Positions 12,991 to 24,528 of a stretch of 64,000 bases of DNA are shown here, in pieces (positions within the stretch are counted from its first letter, which is position 1; the number at the start of each line of letters is the position of its first letter). Both the position numbers and the translations under genes were made by a program. The notes under the pieces are model-generated. The model worked only from the letters and a program-made list of their open reading frames with translations, ran no database searches and had not been told where the DNA came from. The stretch is from contig NC_084464.1 in assembly GCF_027409185.1 (NCBI RefSeq), positions 43,189,095 through 43,253,094 of the forward strand. The letters are read 5' to 3'. Source of the stretch: Cynocephalus volans. Its lineage: Eukaryota; Chordata; Mammalia; Dermoptera; Cynocephalidae.

Positions 12991-13138
12991 TAAATTTTGG
13001 TTAGCCTTAGTGGGAGAAAATATGGAGACTTGGAGATGTGTGGGGTTTTGGACCTCCTAAATTATCCAGGTCAAGTGCCTTGAGTCAGGAAGTTCAAGGT
13101 AGCGGAGAAATACCTGCTCGCTCTTTAAATGATGCGAC

Positions 13139-13153
13139 AGCGCCATCTAGGGG
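13139..13153 (-). promoter_or_regulatory. CTCF-like site (one mismatch)
   Basis: The minus strand reads CCCCTAGATGGCGCT, 14 of 15 positions of the CTCF consensus; the third base is the mismatch. Confidence 0.35.
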
Positions 13154-13309
13154 TAAGAGCACCTAAACTCCCTCGCGTGGGATGATGGCACTACTGCATT
13201 ACGATGCTAGCGTGGCCTTACTTAACATCATTACGACGGTGATTCCAGTCATCTGTTAAGAAAATAAGATATAATTAAAAAAAAAAAACTTGAGGAGTTA
13301 AAATTATTG

Positions 13310-13728
13310 AAAACAATATACAAAAATGAAAATAGTGCAATGAACTACTATTTAGCTATAAAAAGGACTGGCGTTCTGATATACTCTACAATGAATGAGC
13401 CTTGAAAAAAACTATGCTAAATGAAATAAGCCAGACACAAAAGGGCAAGTATTGTACGATTCTACTTACATAAAATATCGAAAATAGGGAAGTCATAGAG
13501 ATAGAAGGTAAATTAGAGGTTCCCAGGGACTTGGGGAAGTGGGGAATGGAGAGTTATTGCTTGATGGATACAGAGTTCTTGTTTGGAGTGACAGGAAATT
13601 TTGGAAATAGATGGTGGTGATTGTTGCACAACTTTGTGGAATGCAATTAATTCCACTGAATTATACACTTAAAATGGTTATAATGGCAAATTGTATGATA
13701 TGTTTTACCACAATAAAAGACATTTTAA
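13310..13728 (+). mobile_element. L1 3' fragment
   Basis: L1M-like 3' end: TTCCCAGGGACTTGGGGAAG, then TTATACACTTAAAATGG and TTTTACCACAATAAAAG. Confidence 0.8.
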
Positions 13729-14955
13729 TGAAAATAGGCAAGCCAAAAGTTTAAATCATTAGGAGAAAACTATATTTTATATGCTATATATATATAATAT
13801 AAAACCTGAAATGGCATAAAAATAAAAAACCAACACACAAGAGCAAAAAGGACACAATGAAAAATCGAAAATTGTAAGTGGGAATAGTAAAATGACAAAA
13901 TAATAAAATAAGCTGAGAAATCCAAACTAATACTAATGAATAGAGATTCTAAAGGGAGGGGAGAAAGTGTTTTATATTTGAAGTTAAAATTGGTCTCTCT
14001 TCAAAACTTGCAAACCCATCTGGTGAAATATGAGGCTCTTCAGGCTGAGGCAGGTGTAAAGTCCAGTACAACTCAAAGCGTTGGTCCCCCCAAGTCTGGA
14101 TGTTCCCTGTGAGGGGCCTCCCAGGAGAAGTGCCATAGGCAGCAAGCCCCGGGTAGGACCCCCTTCCTCCTTCACCATATATGCAATAGTCTCACACCCA
14201 TGGGGTCACACCCCCTCTAAGAAGCTGTCACAGAAAACAAAGTCCCCAGGACCCTGGGCTAAAACACCCCAAGTGTTGAGAGTAGAAAGAAGGGAAAAGA
14301 GAGTACGGAGAAGAGCAAGAGAAGAGGCAAAGGAAGGGAGAGAGAAGCAAGCAGCAAAGGAACAGAGAAGGGAGTGGTAAAGAGCAGGAGGAAAAGGAGG
14401 AGAAGGGCTGACAACAGACAAGAGGCAGGAGGCGGTGGCCAGGCTTTGCCCTTGTTGAGAGCCCCAGCCTCAGTCCCAGATGCCTTCTCTAGAGCTGGGG
14501 AGGGAAAAACCTCAGGTGAAGCAGCAGCCGCCGCTGAAGCACCTTCTTGGACTTCAGAGTTCATTTTGGAAAGAAGCTTGGGAGGCAGCTGGGACTCAGA
14601 AGGTCTGAATCAGGGAGAAGGGAAGCCGGTAGACACTGCTTCCTGCCTGTCTGCTCAACCCCTCTTCCCTAATGGTCATTTTTACAAGTCTCGGTGTTGC
14701 CACTCCTGTGCCTGGGAAGGGCACCCCACATGCCTGCCCCAAGCCCCCTCGATTTCCCCAAGGTTCTGCTTGGGGGCTGCCCTGTCACCCCCACTGGGTG
14801 AGTGAATGTGCTTCTGGACCTGGGGGGCGGGACAGGGTGGGGGCAGGTCTCCAGTCAGGGATCAGTTACCTTAAGAGACCTAATCACCAGAAATATCGGC
14901 ATGAAAATCAGATGAGATCAGGGATCTAAAGCCCCGCAGAAGTGAAAGGCGAATG
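13729..14955. other. Intergenic with purine-rich block
   Basis: 14275-14410 is a strongly purine-biased stretch (GA-rich on plus), giving spurious Arg/Lys or Leu-rich ORFs. No homolog recognised. Confidence 0.45.
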
Positions 14956-15445
14956 TCATTTGTTGCTCTTCTGCTTAAAGGAGAAATCTGAATCATCCCA
15001 GGGGATTTTGGGCTTTCTGTTTCTCTTTTCTTTATCCAGGTGGAAGAAATCATGGGTGGAGGATATCAAGTCCTTAAATCTCAAAGAGTATGGAGAGAAG
15101 TTGTGATTTTCATAGGGAAAGGGACAGTAGGAGGAGGATTTCGGTGTCATTGTGGACAGAGTCATAGGGAAAGAGGCTATGACCACAGAGACCTGGAGCA
15201 GGACAGTGATTTCAGGAGCAGAGGAAGCAGGCGAAGGAGGTGCAGCCCTAGCTATTACTTTGAGAACTCCGGGGCTCACACATACAGTCTGAGCAAAGAC
15301 GTTTGCTACCATCCCCACCGTTGCCGCCATCTCCTGCTTGCAAAGCTCCCGTAGGGCTCTGGCCGCCGCGCACGTCCCGCCTCCGCCCGCCCTCTGGAGG
15401 AAGACGGCGGCGGAGCGCGAACGCGGGTTTTCTCTTTTTCCGTCT
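14956..15445 (-). other. Unrecognised CpG-rich leader plus 124-codon ORF
   Basis: Read on the minus strand, 15345-15445 is CpG-dense and resembles a housekeeping 5' leader. It runs into CAGGAGATGG, a good start context, and an ORF beginning MAATVGMVANVFAQTV that stays open for 124 codons to a stop at 14956. The ORF ends in a basic stretch (DKEKRNRKPKIPWDD). I do not recognise the family. It could be a retrocopy of an unknown mRNA, an old gene fragment, or chance. No poly-A tail or flanking duplication was found. Confidence 0.3.
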
Positions 15446-15458
15446 TCCAAGTGTGGGT

Positions 15459-15560
15459 GGGACTGGCTGGTTCTCACTTGGTTAGAGCGTGGTGCTGACA
15501 GCACCGAGGTCAAGGGTTTGGATCCCCATACCGGCCAGCAGCCAAAACAACAACACAAAA
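15459..15560 (+). mobile_element. Monomeric tRNA-Ile SINE
   Basis: GACTGGCTGGTTCTCACTTGG through CCCCATACCGGCCAGCAGCC and an A-rich tail. It abuts the CpG-rich leader at 15345-15445. Confidence 0.85.
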
Positions 15561-16310
15561 ATGTGAGATCATACTCACCTCACAGATAATTAATAATTGT
15601 AGCGAGGCCAATTAATGATTATAGTGTTGGCAGTAATCGGAATGACAATAGCTGTGGCAGTTGGGCTAAGTGATTTACGTTCATCATCTCATTTCATCCA
15701 CACAGAGAGGGAGGTGATATTACTATTCCCATTTTACAAATGAAGAAATGGGCTTAACTCTCCAACCTGCTGCCGGTCAGCAGCTACTTCTGCCAGAATT
15801 AATGTGCTCATGCAGTAAACTGCCTAGTACTCTGAGTCCCGGTTCCTTAGCGCGGGTTCCTTTCCTTTGTCTTCCCCTGGGAAGCATCGTTTACTGTTCA
15901 TGACAAATGGGTTTGCATCATATAAGAGGCAAGGGAGCTGGCTGCACTGTGTATTTTGCCCAGGCAGATCCCTTCTGAGCTCTGAAACAATCCTCACTCC
16001 CAGAAAAGGAACTGGGACAGACACAAGATTACTACTGGATCTTCAGTTTAGGAATCAGAAAGCTCCTTAGGTGAAATGCTCTTGTTCACAATCCAGAGTG
16101 TCTACCTTCTAGTAGCAAGATGTCTGGAAAGAAAGGCCAGCTGCCAATCAGAATGTTGCTTGGTGACCAAGAAATCAAAGTCAGGAGAGGCAGATATTTT
16201 GGGGTCTTTCATCCAGGTCACAGTAAAACTCAGTCTTGGAATAAAACATTGCATTTATTTATACCAGCCTTGTTTTAAACAAAATCTAAAATCTAAAATA
16301 GCCAAACATG

Positions 16311-16346
16311 TAAGGGGTTCGGATCCCTGTATGGCCAGCTGCAAAA

Positions 16347-16389
<43 letters not shown>

Positions 16390-16408
16390 AAATAAAATAA
16401 AATAAAAT
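16311..16408 (+). mobile_element. 5'-truncated tRNA-Ile SINE with (AAAT)n tail
   Basis: Only GGGGTTCGGATCCCTGTATG and the 3' end remain, followed by AAAT repeats. The duplication AAAATAGCCAAACA flanks it. Confidence 0.75.
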
Positions 16409-17300
16409 AGCCAAACACAATACAATAGAATAAAAAATTATGACTAGGGCAAATGATGAGTTAGAAAAATCAGAAAAGGAAAAACAACAGTGAGGGTAAT
16501 ATAAACATTATGTTGTGGGGAGATGTCACAAATTTGGAATTGCGCTCCCTAGCAGCCAGTTCAAAGAGGAAAACACAATCATTGCATGGCTACCAATGTC
16601 CATAAGGTAAAAAGAGACCAGAGCCTCAGAAGTACGGCTACTCTTTTTTCTTAGACCAGGAGGCAGTTTTCCTTTGGTTCCCATGGACTGGCAGTGGAGT
16701 GATAAAGTGAACAACATCTCCACCACATCCTTACTATAAATACAAGTTTCATAGGATTTATTCATTTCTTCCAGTGTCCATGTGACAGCTGGTGGCACTA
16801 TGATCAGGCAGAATCAGAGCAATTCAGTCTCATACTGGGTGCCAATGCAGATGGTCCAGCTTAATCCAGGGATGGATTCTAGTGTAATCAGGAAATAGGT
16901 GGCACATGCATTCTTCCATCAAACTGACATAAGAAGTCTCTCTCTCCACCCATCTTTTGATATGTAGAGCATGACTGTGAGTTCAATATTATTATACGCT
17001 TGACGTGGGAAGCCACTTTGGGCTGCTGATTAAAGGTAGGTTACAACAGAGTAGTCATGGCCTGTCTCCCTCCCTGCAGGGAGTAATGACTAAACAGCTC
17101 ACAATTCTTGTCCATCGGGCCCCCCCACTCTCCTAGATTCCATAAAGGTCATCCTCTTCTGCAGCCAATTTCTTTCCTCAGATGGAACGTTGTACCACGG
17201 ATTTGATATTTTCTTCTGCGATATTGTGAAAATACGTATTTAGTCTTTGTCCCCGTCTCCTGACATACAACTGCTAAAATTCTTAGAATCTTCAACATGT
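16409..17300. other. Intergenic, possibly an old repeat
   Basis: A 90-codon minus ORF (16526-16798) matches nothing known to me. No repeat family fixed. Confidence 0.35.
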
Positions 17301-17392
17301 GGGCTGGCTGGTTAGCTCAGCTGAAGAGAGCACGATGCTGATAACACCAAGGTCTGGGGTGTACCAGCCAGCCAGCTGCCAAAAAAACCAAA
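17301..17392 (+). mobile_element. Monomeric tRNA-Ile SINE
   Basis: GGCTGGCTGGTTAGCTCAGC head, shortened B-box region, short A-rich tail. Confidence 0.8.
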
Positions 17393-17399
17393 GAATATC

Positions 17400-18045
17400 C
17401 AAAGGGATGAGTCTTTTCGTATGCTGATCATGGCTGGCAGCCCCTGGGTAGCTTCTGGATGGGAGCCGGTCACAGGAAAGACCAAGGTGAGTTTATTCCC
17501 ACTGCACATCCTCTGGAGAAGGGAGAGAGGCTGAAGGTTAAGTTGATCACCAGTGGCCAATCATTTAATCGGTCACTCCCATGTTATGAAGCCTCCATAA
17601 AAACCCAGGAGCACAGGGTTCAGAGAGTTTCTGTGAACACGTGGAGGTTCCTCAAGGGTGGTGCAACCAGGAGGGTGTGGAAGTTCTAATCCCATATCTC
17701 GCCCTATGCATCTCTTCACCTGTATCCTTTGTAATATCCTTTATAATAAACAGGTAAACATAAGTACATGTTTCCTTGAGTTCTGTGAGCAGCTCAAGCA
17801 AACTAATCGAACTCAAAGAGGAGATTGTGGGAACCCTGATTTATAGCTGTTTGGTCAGAAGTTCCAGAGGCCTGGACTTGCGACTGGAATCTGAAAGGGG
17901 TTGGGGGGGGAGTTGCAGAGACTGAGCCCTCAACTTCTGGGGTCTGATGCTGTGAGAATTGAACTGAAAGTCACCTGGCTGGTATCTGCTGCAGGCTTGC
18001 TTGCTGGTGGGGAGAAGTCCCCACACATTTGGTCACAGAAGTCTG
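17400..18045 (+). mobile_element. Fossil LTR, ERVL-like, solo
   Basis: Familiar LTR text: GAAGCCTCCATAAAAACCCA, GAACACGTGGAGGTTCC, TATAATAAACAGGTAAAC and GGTCAGAAGTTCCAGAGG. It looks nearly complete. The subfamily was not fixed. A SINE lies at its left edge. Confidence 0.65.
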
Positions 18046-18299
18046 TCTACTGTGTCAATGATTGTGCTTGCTGCTGAGTAAGAGCAATGGAAAAACATAC
18101 AGTTTGCATGTTTTTCTCAACAGCTTCCTTAGTTCTAGTCTCCATCCATGCTTGCTTCCCAGGGTTACCCTTTGCTTAGTGTGGAATATACTATAAAGCA
18201 AATGTACCTCACAAGGCCTGGTTTTCCAAAGCCTCGCAGTTTCAAATATTGATCTTGCAAGGACAGGAAATTTTCCCCAGGCTGGAGTCTCTGTTGCAA

Positions 18300-18690
18300 G
18301 ATAAGAATTGTGGCACAGCAAGGTTGCTGGCTCAAAGACAGATGAGCTACTGATTGATATCTAAGTTGCTGGAAAACTGTAGAGGGAGAAGGAATGTTTG
18401 CTAAGATCAAGCTTGTGTTGATAGGACCACTTAAATGCCTTACTGGAACGTCATCTGGCTTGTTTTACTGAAAGTTACCAGCCTATATTGTTAAACTATA
18501 ACCCCCACCTATGTTCTCTTCCTGTAACTTCCTGGTCTGGAAAATAAATGCAGGAAGAAAACCCAAATTTGGGGTTAATTTCCTGAGGAAGGATTGCCTC
18601 TCGCTGGAGGGTCCCAGGGAAATTAACCACTTCAGGGCTTCTCACTGCTCAGAAGAGATGGGCTTTGAGTAATCCTTTTCATCTCCGTCA
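18300..18690 (+). mobile_element. Fossil LTR-like repeat, unclassified (copy 2)
   Basis: It has an AATAAATGCAGG polyadenylation region and ends with GGGCTTTGAGTAATCC, which is nearly repeated near 6010. Probably a 3' part of an old LTR. Confidence 0.4.
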
Positions 18691-18869
18691 CCCAGGGGAA
18701 ATGGGGTGACAAATCCTTGGGGGACGAAGCAACACAAAGCAACAGCTTGGATTTATTTACTCCCCAATTTCCTCAGAACCATTTGTGATTCTTCCCCCCA
18801 GATGATGTCTCACTCACTGTGTGCAGATTCCCCACAACTCTCATTCATGGGTGATTATCATCTAATTTC

Positions 18870-19160
18870 GCAGAAAATCCTTTCCTGGCTGTGTGACTTT
18901 AGGCAAGTTACATAACCTCTCTGAGCCATATTTTCATCATTTATAAAGTTGATAATGCCTGCCTTGGAGGTTGTTTTGAATTAGGGTAAATTTTAATAAT
19001 AGTAAGGGCAGCAAAAGTTTATTGAGTTCTTAATGTGCCACACACCAGACTAAGCATTTAACATGCAAATGTTTGGTTGACTCATCTCAACAACCCTATC
19101 TCATGGGAACTCTGATTATCCCCACTTTACAGGTAAGGAAACTGAAGCTTAGAGCGCTTA
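18870..19160 (+). mobile_element. MIR elements (two adjacent)
   Basis: GGCTGTGTGACTTTAGGCAA and CATAACCTCTCTGAGCC mark one MIR core. CACTTTACAGGTAAGGAAAC marks a second. Confidence 0.65.
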
Positions 19161-20798
19161 GTGCCTGGCCCATTAGTTACAGTAGTCACAACTATAATTA
19201 TTTGATGTCATGAGAAAGGCACTGCGGGCAGGGGAGTTCAGAGGGGAGTCAAGAGAGACTTGAACAATGATTTGTTTGCAGGTGGATGGGCTTTTTTGTT
19301 GTTTGGTTTGTTCTCATTATAAACCCAGCACTGCATATGCTCCTTGAAAAAGTACAAAGTTGAAAAGTCCTGAAAAGCTTCCACCACCAAGGATTAACCA
19401 CTGAAAAATACCTTGACAGATCTTTCTCCATGAATATACTTATTATAAAGAGATCAACCCGTATGTCTATATTACTTTATTTTTTCTGGATATCGTTTTT
19501 TTCTTTCCTGATTTTCACTTTGCTTTCTATCTTGTTCCTTCAGCCTCTCCAGTAGTTTAAAACATGGACCTTTAGTTCTAGTCTAATTAGTGATGACTCT
19601 TAAATTTTTAACAAAGCTATTTAAATTTATATTTTTATTTAGCATCAAAGATTAATCAGTATCTTTGGTCTTCCCCCTGAACCAAACACACTTTCACTCC
19701 CTTCCTCTTTCTATTCCTTCTACTATACCCTCCTAGGATTCTCCAGGTTTTGCTAAAATCTCTGGAACTGAAATCTGGCAAATGAATGAACCATGTAACA
19801 GGCAGAGGAAGGGGAAGTGGGGGTAACAGGAACAAGGTGCAGAGTGGCCAAGAACTCCAGGGTTGGCCAGGCAGCATTGCTGGTGGGGGCTCTGGTGCAT
19901 TCATTGGCTCTGCAAACGCCTGCTGAGTTTAACCAGTGCTTTCTGCCCCAGCAGAGAGCAGGGCCCAGGGTGAGGGCAAGGACTACAGGGAGCCACCACA
20001 GCCCGGAGGGGCAGTTGGCCACACATGAATGATCTTCAGCGCCAGATCCAGGCTCTGCAACCTGCCAGTACCTGAACAGAGGAGTAGTCTGACTACTGAC
20101 TTTTAGGAGGGGCTGGACGAGGCAGAGCCTGTGGGTATGAGGGCAATTAGGAGATTGTTGGAACCACCCAGGCAGGAGGCCACGAGGATCCCCATGTGAG
20201 ACAGAAGGGCATAAACAGGAAACACATTTAACAACTAAACAAAAGCACCTCCCTTGTGCATGAGGCTCTCTCGCACTGTGTCAGGCCCTGTGTTTCCTGT
20301 CTTGGCGACTTGCCCGGCTGCCGGCTGCTGCCAGCCCCTGGCAACGCACAGCACCTGCACTGCGTCAGTGCGCTTAGCCGCCGCCTGCTCGCCTTGTAGA
20401 AGGCCCCGCAGGAGTTGCACTGGCCCCTCCTCGGCAGCTCTCCCGGGCCCTCAGGCTTCCCTCGGTCCTGCAAATGCCCAGGATCCCCCTCAGGGCTCAC
20501 ACAAGCCCCTCACCCACACAGGGCCACCTCCCGCGGTGTTCTTTGTATGAACACACCATCATGCAGTCGGTAGGTTCCAGCAGGAAGGGATCACGCGTGT
20601 CTCCCTCCTTCCTGTAGCCAAGTGCCCGGACGTAACAAGTGTGCACCAGTGAAAGAGTGAACGATGTAACCTGCTCCCAGAAGAGTGTCCTAAAGCCAGT
20701 TGTTCTTAGTTGCAGGTGACTAATAACAATATAAGTGACCCTGGAGAGGAGACTGAGGAGGTGTCAGGTAAGGGGAGTGGGTGGTAAAGAGCTTGTCT
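19161..20798. other. Intergenic, no gene recognised
   Basis: 20230-20500 is GC-rich with moderate CpG. The remainder is ordinary. No conserved exon seen. Confidence 0.4.
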
Positions 20799-21235
20799 CA
20801 GTTTGCTGGGGCTGCTGTAGCAAAGTACTGCAAATGGGACAGTTTAAACAACAGAAATCCATTGTCTCACTGTTTTACAGCTGCAAGTCTGAATTCGAGG
20901 TATCTGAAGGGTTGATTCCTTCTCAGAGCCATGAGAGAATCTGTTCCATGCCTCTCTCCTGGCTTCTGGTAGTTTCAGGCTTTCCTTGGCTTGTAGATGG
21001 CATTATCCCTGTGTCGTTACATATTCCGCCCTCTGTGTGTGTCTGTGTCCAGATTTACCCTGTTTATAAGGACATCAGCCATACTGGGTTAGGGCCCACC
21101 CTAATGACCTCTTTTTAACTTGATTGCCTCTGTAAAGACCCTACTTGCAAGTAAGGTCACATTCGAAGGTACTAGGGATTGGGACTTCAACATATCTTTT
21201 GCGGGGGGGGGGGACACAAGTCAACCCATAACAGG
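20799..21235 (-). mobile_element. Fossil ERVL-MaLR LTR (MST/MLT1-like), solo
   Basis: The reverse complement begins TGTTATGGGTTGAC and ends near CCCCAGCAAACTGAGAC, with the family's GGGCCCTAACCCAG-type middle. It is a whole-length LTR fossil with no internal region beside it. Age: early placental mammal. Confidence 0.75.
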
Positions 21236-22513
21236 GTTGAATGTGGTCACATCTCAAATGACTGTAGCTCAAACAGGCCATAGCTAGGTGAGAATGACAG
21301 GTGGAAAATGACTGAGCACTTCATCCTATCCCAACCTGATGACTTCAAAGTCTCTACAGTGACCTGGCTCCCACGTCACTTCATGTCACCTGGAATGTTG
21401 CCTAAGTCACTCCCTCCAACTTTCACCACCCCCATGTGACCTCCACATGTTCCTCGTCTTCACTCTCACACAGACCCTGATCCAGGCTATGTTCCCCTCC
21501 TTCAGTCTCTCCACAGTATAGAAAGTCTTCGTGGCTAATGATGCCCATACCAATAAAAGTAGGAGACAACAAGCACATCATGTTAAGTCAGCGAACTCAA
21601 TGTGAAGTGTCTATCTTCAAAGTGGCCAACAGAGGAGGTGGCATTTTCACCACCAACTCTCACGTGGACCCCAGCGCCTAGGCTTTGGTTTCAAATACTG
21701 CTCTCCACTCACAGAAACCAGGACCCCTTAGAAAGTGAGGCTTAGGTGATAGCTGATCCCATGTCTCGGGGCAGGAGAGGATTAGGACAAGACTGGAAAG
21801 TTCTGTTGTTGCCAGAAAACAAGGATGCCTTCAAGAATATCAAAGAAAGTCTAAAGAGGTCCAAGGAACCAACTTAAAGAGCTCCCATTGTGCAAGTTGA
21901 GACAATTGAGCCTGAGAAGAAAGAAGATGAGAGAGGAATGATAATTATGGTTAACTAAAGTAAATTAAGGCTGTGGAAGGCCATGAGATCGTTAGGATAC
22001 TCAAAAGATAAAGGTTAATATATAAATGGCACAAAAGATGGCTATATTAGAAAAGAATAGAGTATTTAAAACTGATTTTAATAAAAAGGGAACTGTTCAT
22101 TTCATTTCTTCTATTAATTGTGTTTATAAAGCAGAGATAGAGGCTTACTTTTGTTTATGTAAGCAGAAAAGAAAACAAAGGGAATGGTTAGAAAGCCATG
22201 TAGCCCCACTGTAAGCATGGACTTAAGCAGAAATAAGAATGTCTGAGGGGTGGTGTCGGAGGCAATAATGAAAGAGAAGGCAGTTTCAATAGTAGGTACC
22301 AAGATGAAAATTAACCAAAAAACATACTAAAAGGAAGAGCTAACCAAGTCAGCCCAATTTCCTCATCTCCTACAAGATCGAATACCTAGATTGCCCTACT
22401 AATAAAAATACAAATAAAATAAAATACAAATAAGGAGTGAATAGATTTAATAATGCTAGTAGATCAAGTCAATATATCATAATGAGAGAAAAAATCTAAT
22501 ATTGTTCAAAAGA
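21236..22513. other. Intergenic, no feature recognised
   Basis: AT-rich in the right half. No convincing repeat or exon. Confidence 0.45.
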
Positions 22514-22614
22514 GGGGTTTTTTTTGGGGGGGGGGGGTTGCAGCTGGCCAGTACAGGGATCTGAACCCTTGACCTTGGTGCAGCTCTAACCAACTGAGCT
22601 AACCAGCCAGCCCT
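22514..22614 (-). mobile_element. Monomeric tRNA-Ile SINE with T8G12 homopolymer tract
   Basis: Reverse monomer ending AACTGAGCTAACCAGCCAGC. Its tail side is a T-run followed by a 12-base G-run. Confidence 0.85.
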
Positions 22615-22734
22615 TGAGAGATTTTTAAAGTATGTTATAGTAGTGGGAGAAAAAAGGTTGCAAAATTCTAAAATCGATGTGAAGGATGTACACCTGAAGA
22701 GTTTTATTCCCCGATGAGATGTAATTTCATACTA

Positions 22735-22895
22735 TGGCTGGCTATAATAAAAAGCGAGATGACAAGTGTTGGCGAGGACATGGAGAGATCAGAACCCACC
22801 TACACTGCTGGTGGGAATGTGAAATGGTGCAGCCACTTTGGAAAACAGTCTGGCAGTTCCTCAAAAGGTTGAACGTGGAGTTAGCAATTCTAAAA
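22735..22895 (+). mobile_element. L1 3' fragment
   Basis: Matches the familiar L1M string with ACAAGTGTTGGCGAGGACAT and CACTGCTGGTGGGAATGTGA. Confidence 0.8.
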
Positions 22896-23039
22896 CCAGA
22901 CTGCTGGCCTTCAGATGACATGAGGATGGGTGAAAACGAAATTGTGGGAGGAAGGACTCCAGCTGTGGGACTGGAGAATCTCACTGTCATCTGCTCTGTC
23001 ACGCATGCTTGCAGTTTCCAAATGGTGCCATTGCCAAGC

Positions 23040-23190
23040 TCTGCCTCTTACTGGCTGTGTGATCAAGTTACCTGATCTTGCTGAGCCTCAGTTTCTTTAC
23101 CTGTAAAATGGAAATAATAAGCACACCCTAGAATTGCTGTGAGAATTGAAATAACTCTAACACATTTAGTTCATGGCAAATAGATGATGA
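23040..23190 (+). mobile_element. MIR
   Basis: TACTGGCTGTGTGATCAAGT, CCTCAGTTTCTTTACCTG and TAAAATGGAAATAATA: a well-kept MIR core. Confidence 0.75.
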
Positions 23191-24331
23191 AGGAAGCTAT
23201 TATTATTTCCCAAGAGTGTGTAAGTGAAAAACATCTGACTGACTGAACGTAGTTTGTCAGAGGAAAGAAATATTTAAATGAGAAGCCAACTCTCCCTTCC
23301 TCATCTTGGAATCATTCTCTTGAGTGTAATTCCTAGTGGGAAGCATCTCACCAACCTTAACAATCAACTGTGAGGTCAGTTGTGGCCACTTCACCAGACC
23401 AGCCTCCCACCATGGGGCTGAGAACTATCCTTCCCTGTGTTCTTGCCAGGACTGCCTCATTAGGATGATGTACTGCGTCATGATCAACCCCTTACGACTG
23501 ATCAGAGTGTGTCAGTCTCTAATGCACCTTATCATTGTCTGAATTAAACTTTATGGCAACCCTGTGCAGTAGGCTGGACATCTGCTTTCATCCCATTTTA
23601 CAGATGAGAAAACAAAGACCCACAAAGGACAACCAATGACTTTCCTAAACTGATGTGGCAGGGAAGGCTGTGTGGCAGAAGGGGAACCCCGGTCTGCTGA
23701 CTTTTGGACAAGTGCTCTTCCTACCAAAGTCCTTCCCCCCTAGGCTGGGAGAGATGACTCCTGCTACTCCAGCCACCACTTCCACCAATTAACCACCAGT
23801 AAAAATCAGCACACCAGCAGCAGTCCCTACTGCAAACACTAGGACCTTTATAATATCACAGATTACTGACCCTTCCCCGCTTTTTTAGCAACAACGAACC
23901 TTAAGCCAAAGACCACACTGATGGGACTGGCCACAGCTACACAGGACCCTCCAGTGTTGCAGCCCAGCTTCGGTGAGCCATTGGCACTGATGACCAGCCG
24001 AGTCACTCCCTCAGCTCAGCGCTGCTTTTGCAAAGCTCTGGCTCTTGCCCTCTCTGGGCCTCAATATCTCCCCTGTAGATGGGCCCAGCAATGCCTACCT
24101 GGTGGGCTTGGTGCAAGGATTAGCTGGAAGGGTATGCATGAGAGCACCTTGTCTAGGATCTGGCACATATTATAACAGTTAGTTGGTATTTCCATTAATT
24201 GATTGTTGGACTTGAACTCTCCCTGGACAGATAATGAGAAACATTGGGTTTGAGTCACGGCCTCTGTCACTTGTAACTGCTTAATCTCAGTTTCTCCAAG
24301 TCTCAGTTTCTCTGTCTGTAAAAAGAATCTT

Positions 24332-24516
24332 TTTGTGTGTGTGTGTGTGTGACCGGTAAGGGGATCGTAACCCTTGGCTTGGTGTCGTCCGCACCACGCT
24401 CAGCCAGTGAGCACACTGGCCATTCCTATATAGGATCCGAACCCGTGGCCACTGCACTCCCAGCGCCGCTGCACTCCCAGCGCTGCACTCTCCCGAGTGA
24501 GCCACAGGGTCGGCCC
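24332..24516 (-). mobile_element. Dimeric tRNA-Ile SINE (type B) with CA/GT tail
   Basis: Reverse dimer whose tail has become (GT)n. It is flanked by AAAAAGAATCTT at 24320-24331 and 24517-24528. The left arm has an extra internal duplication of CACTCCCAGCG. Confidence 0.9.
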
Positions 24517-24528
24517 AAAAAGAATCTT

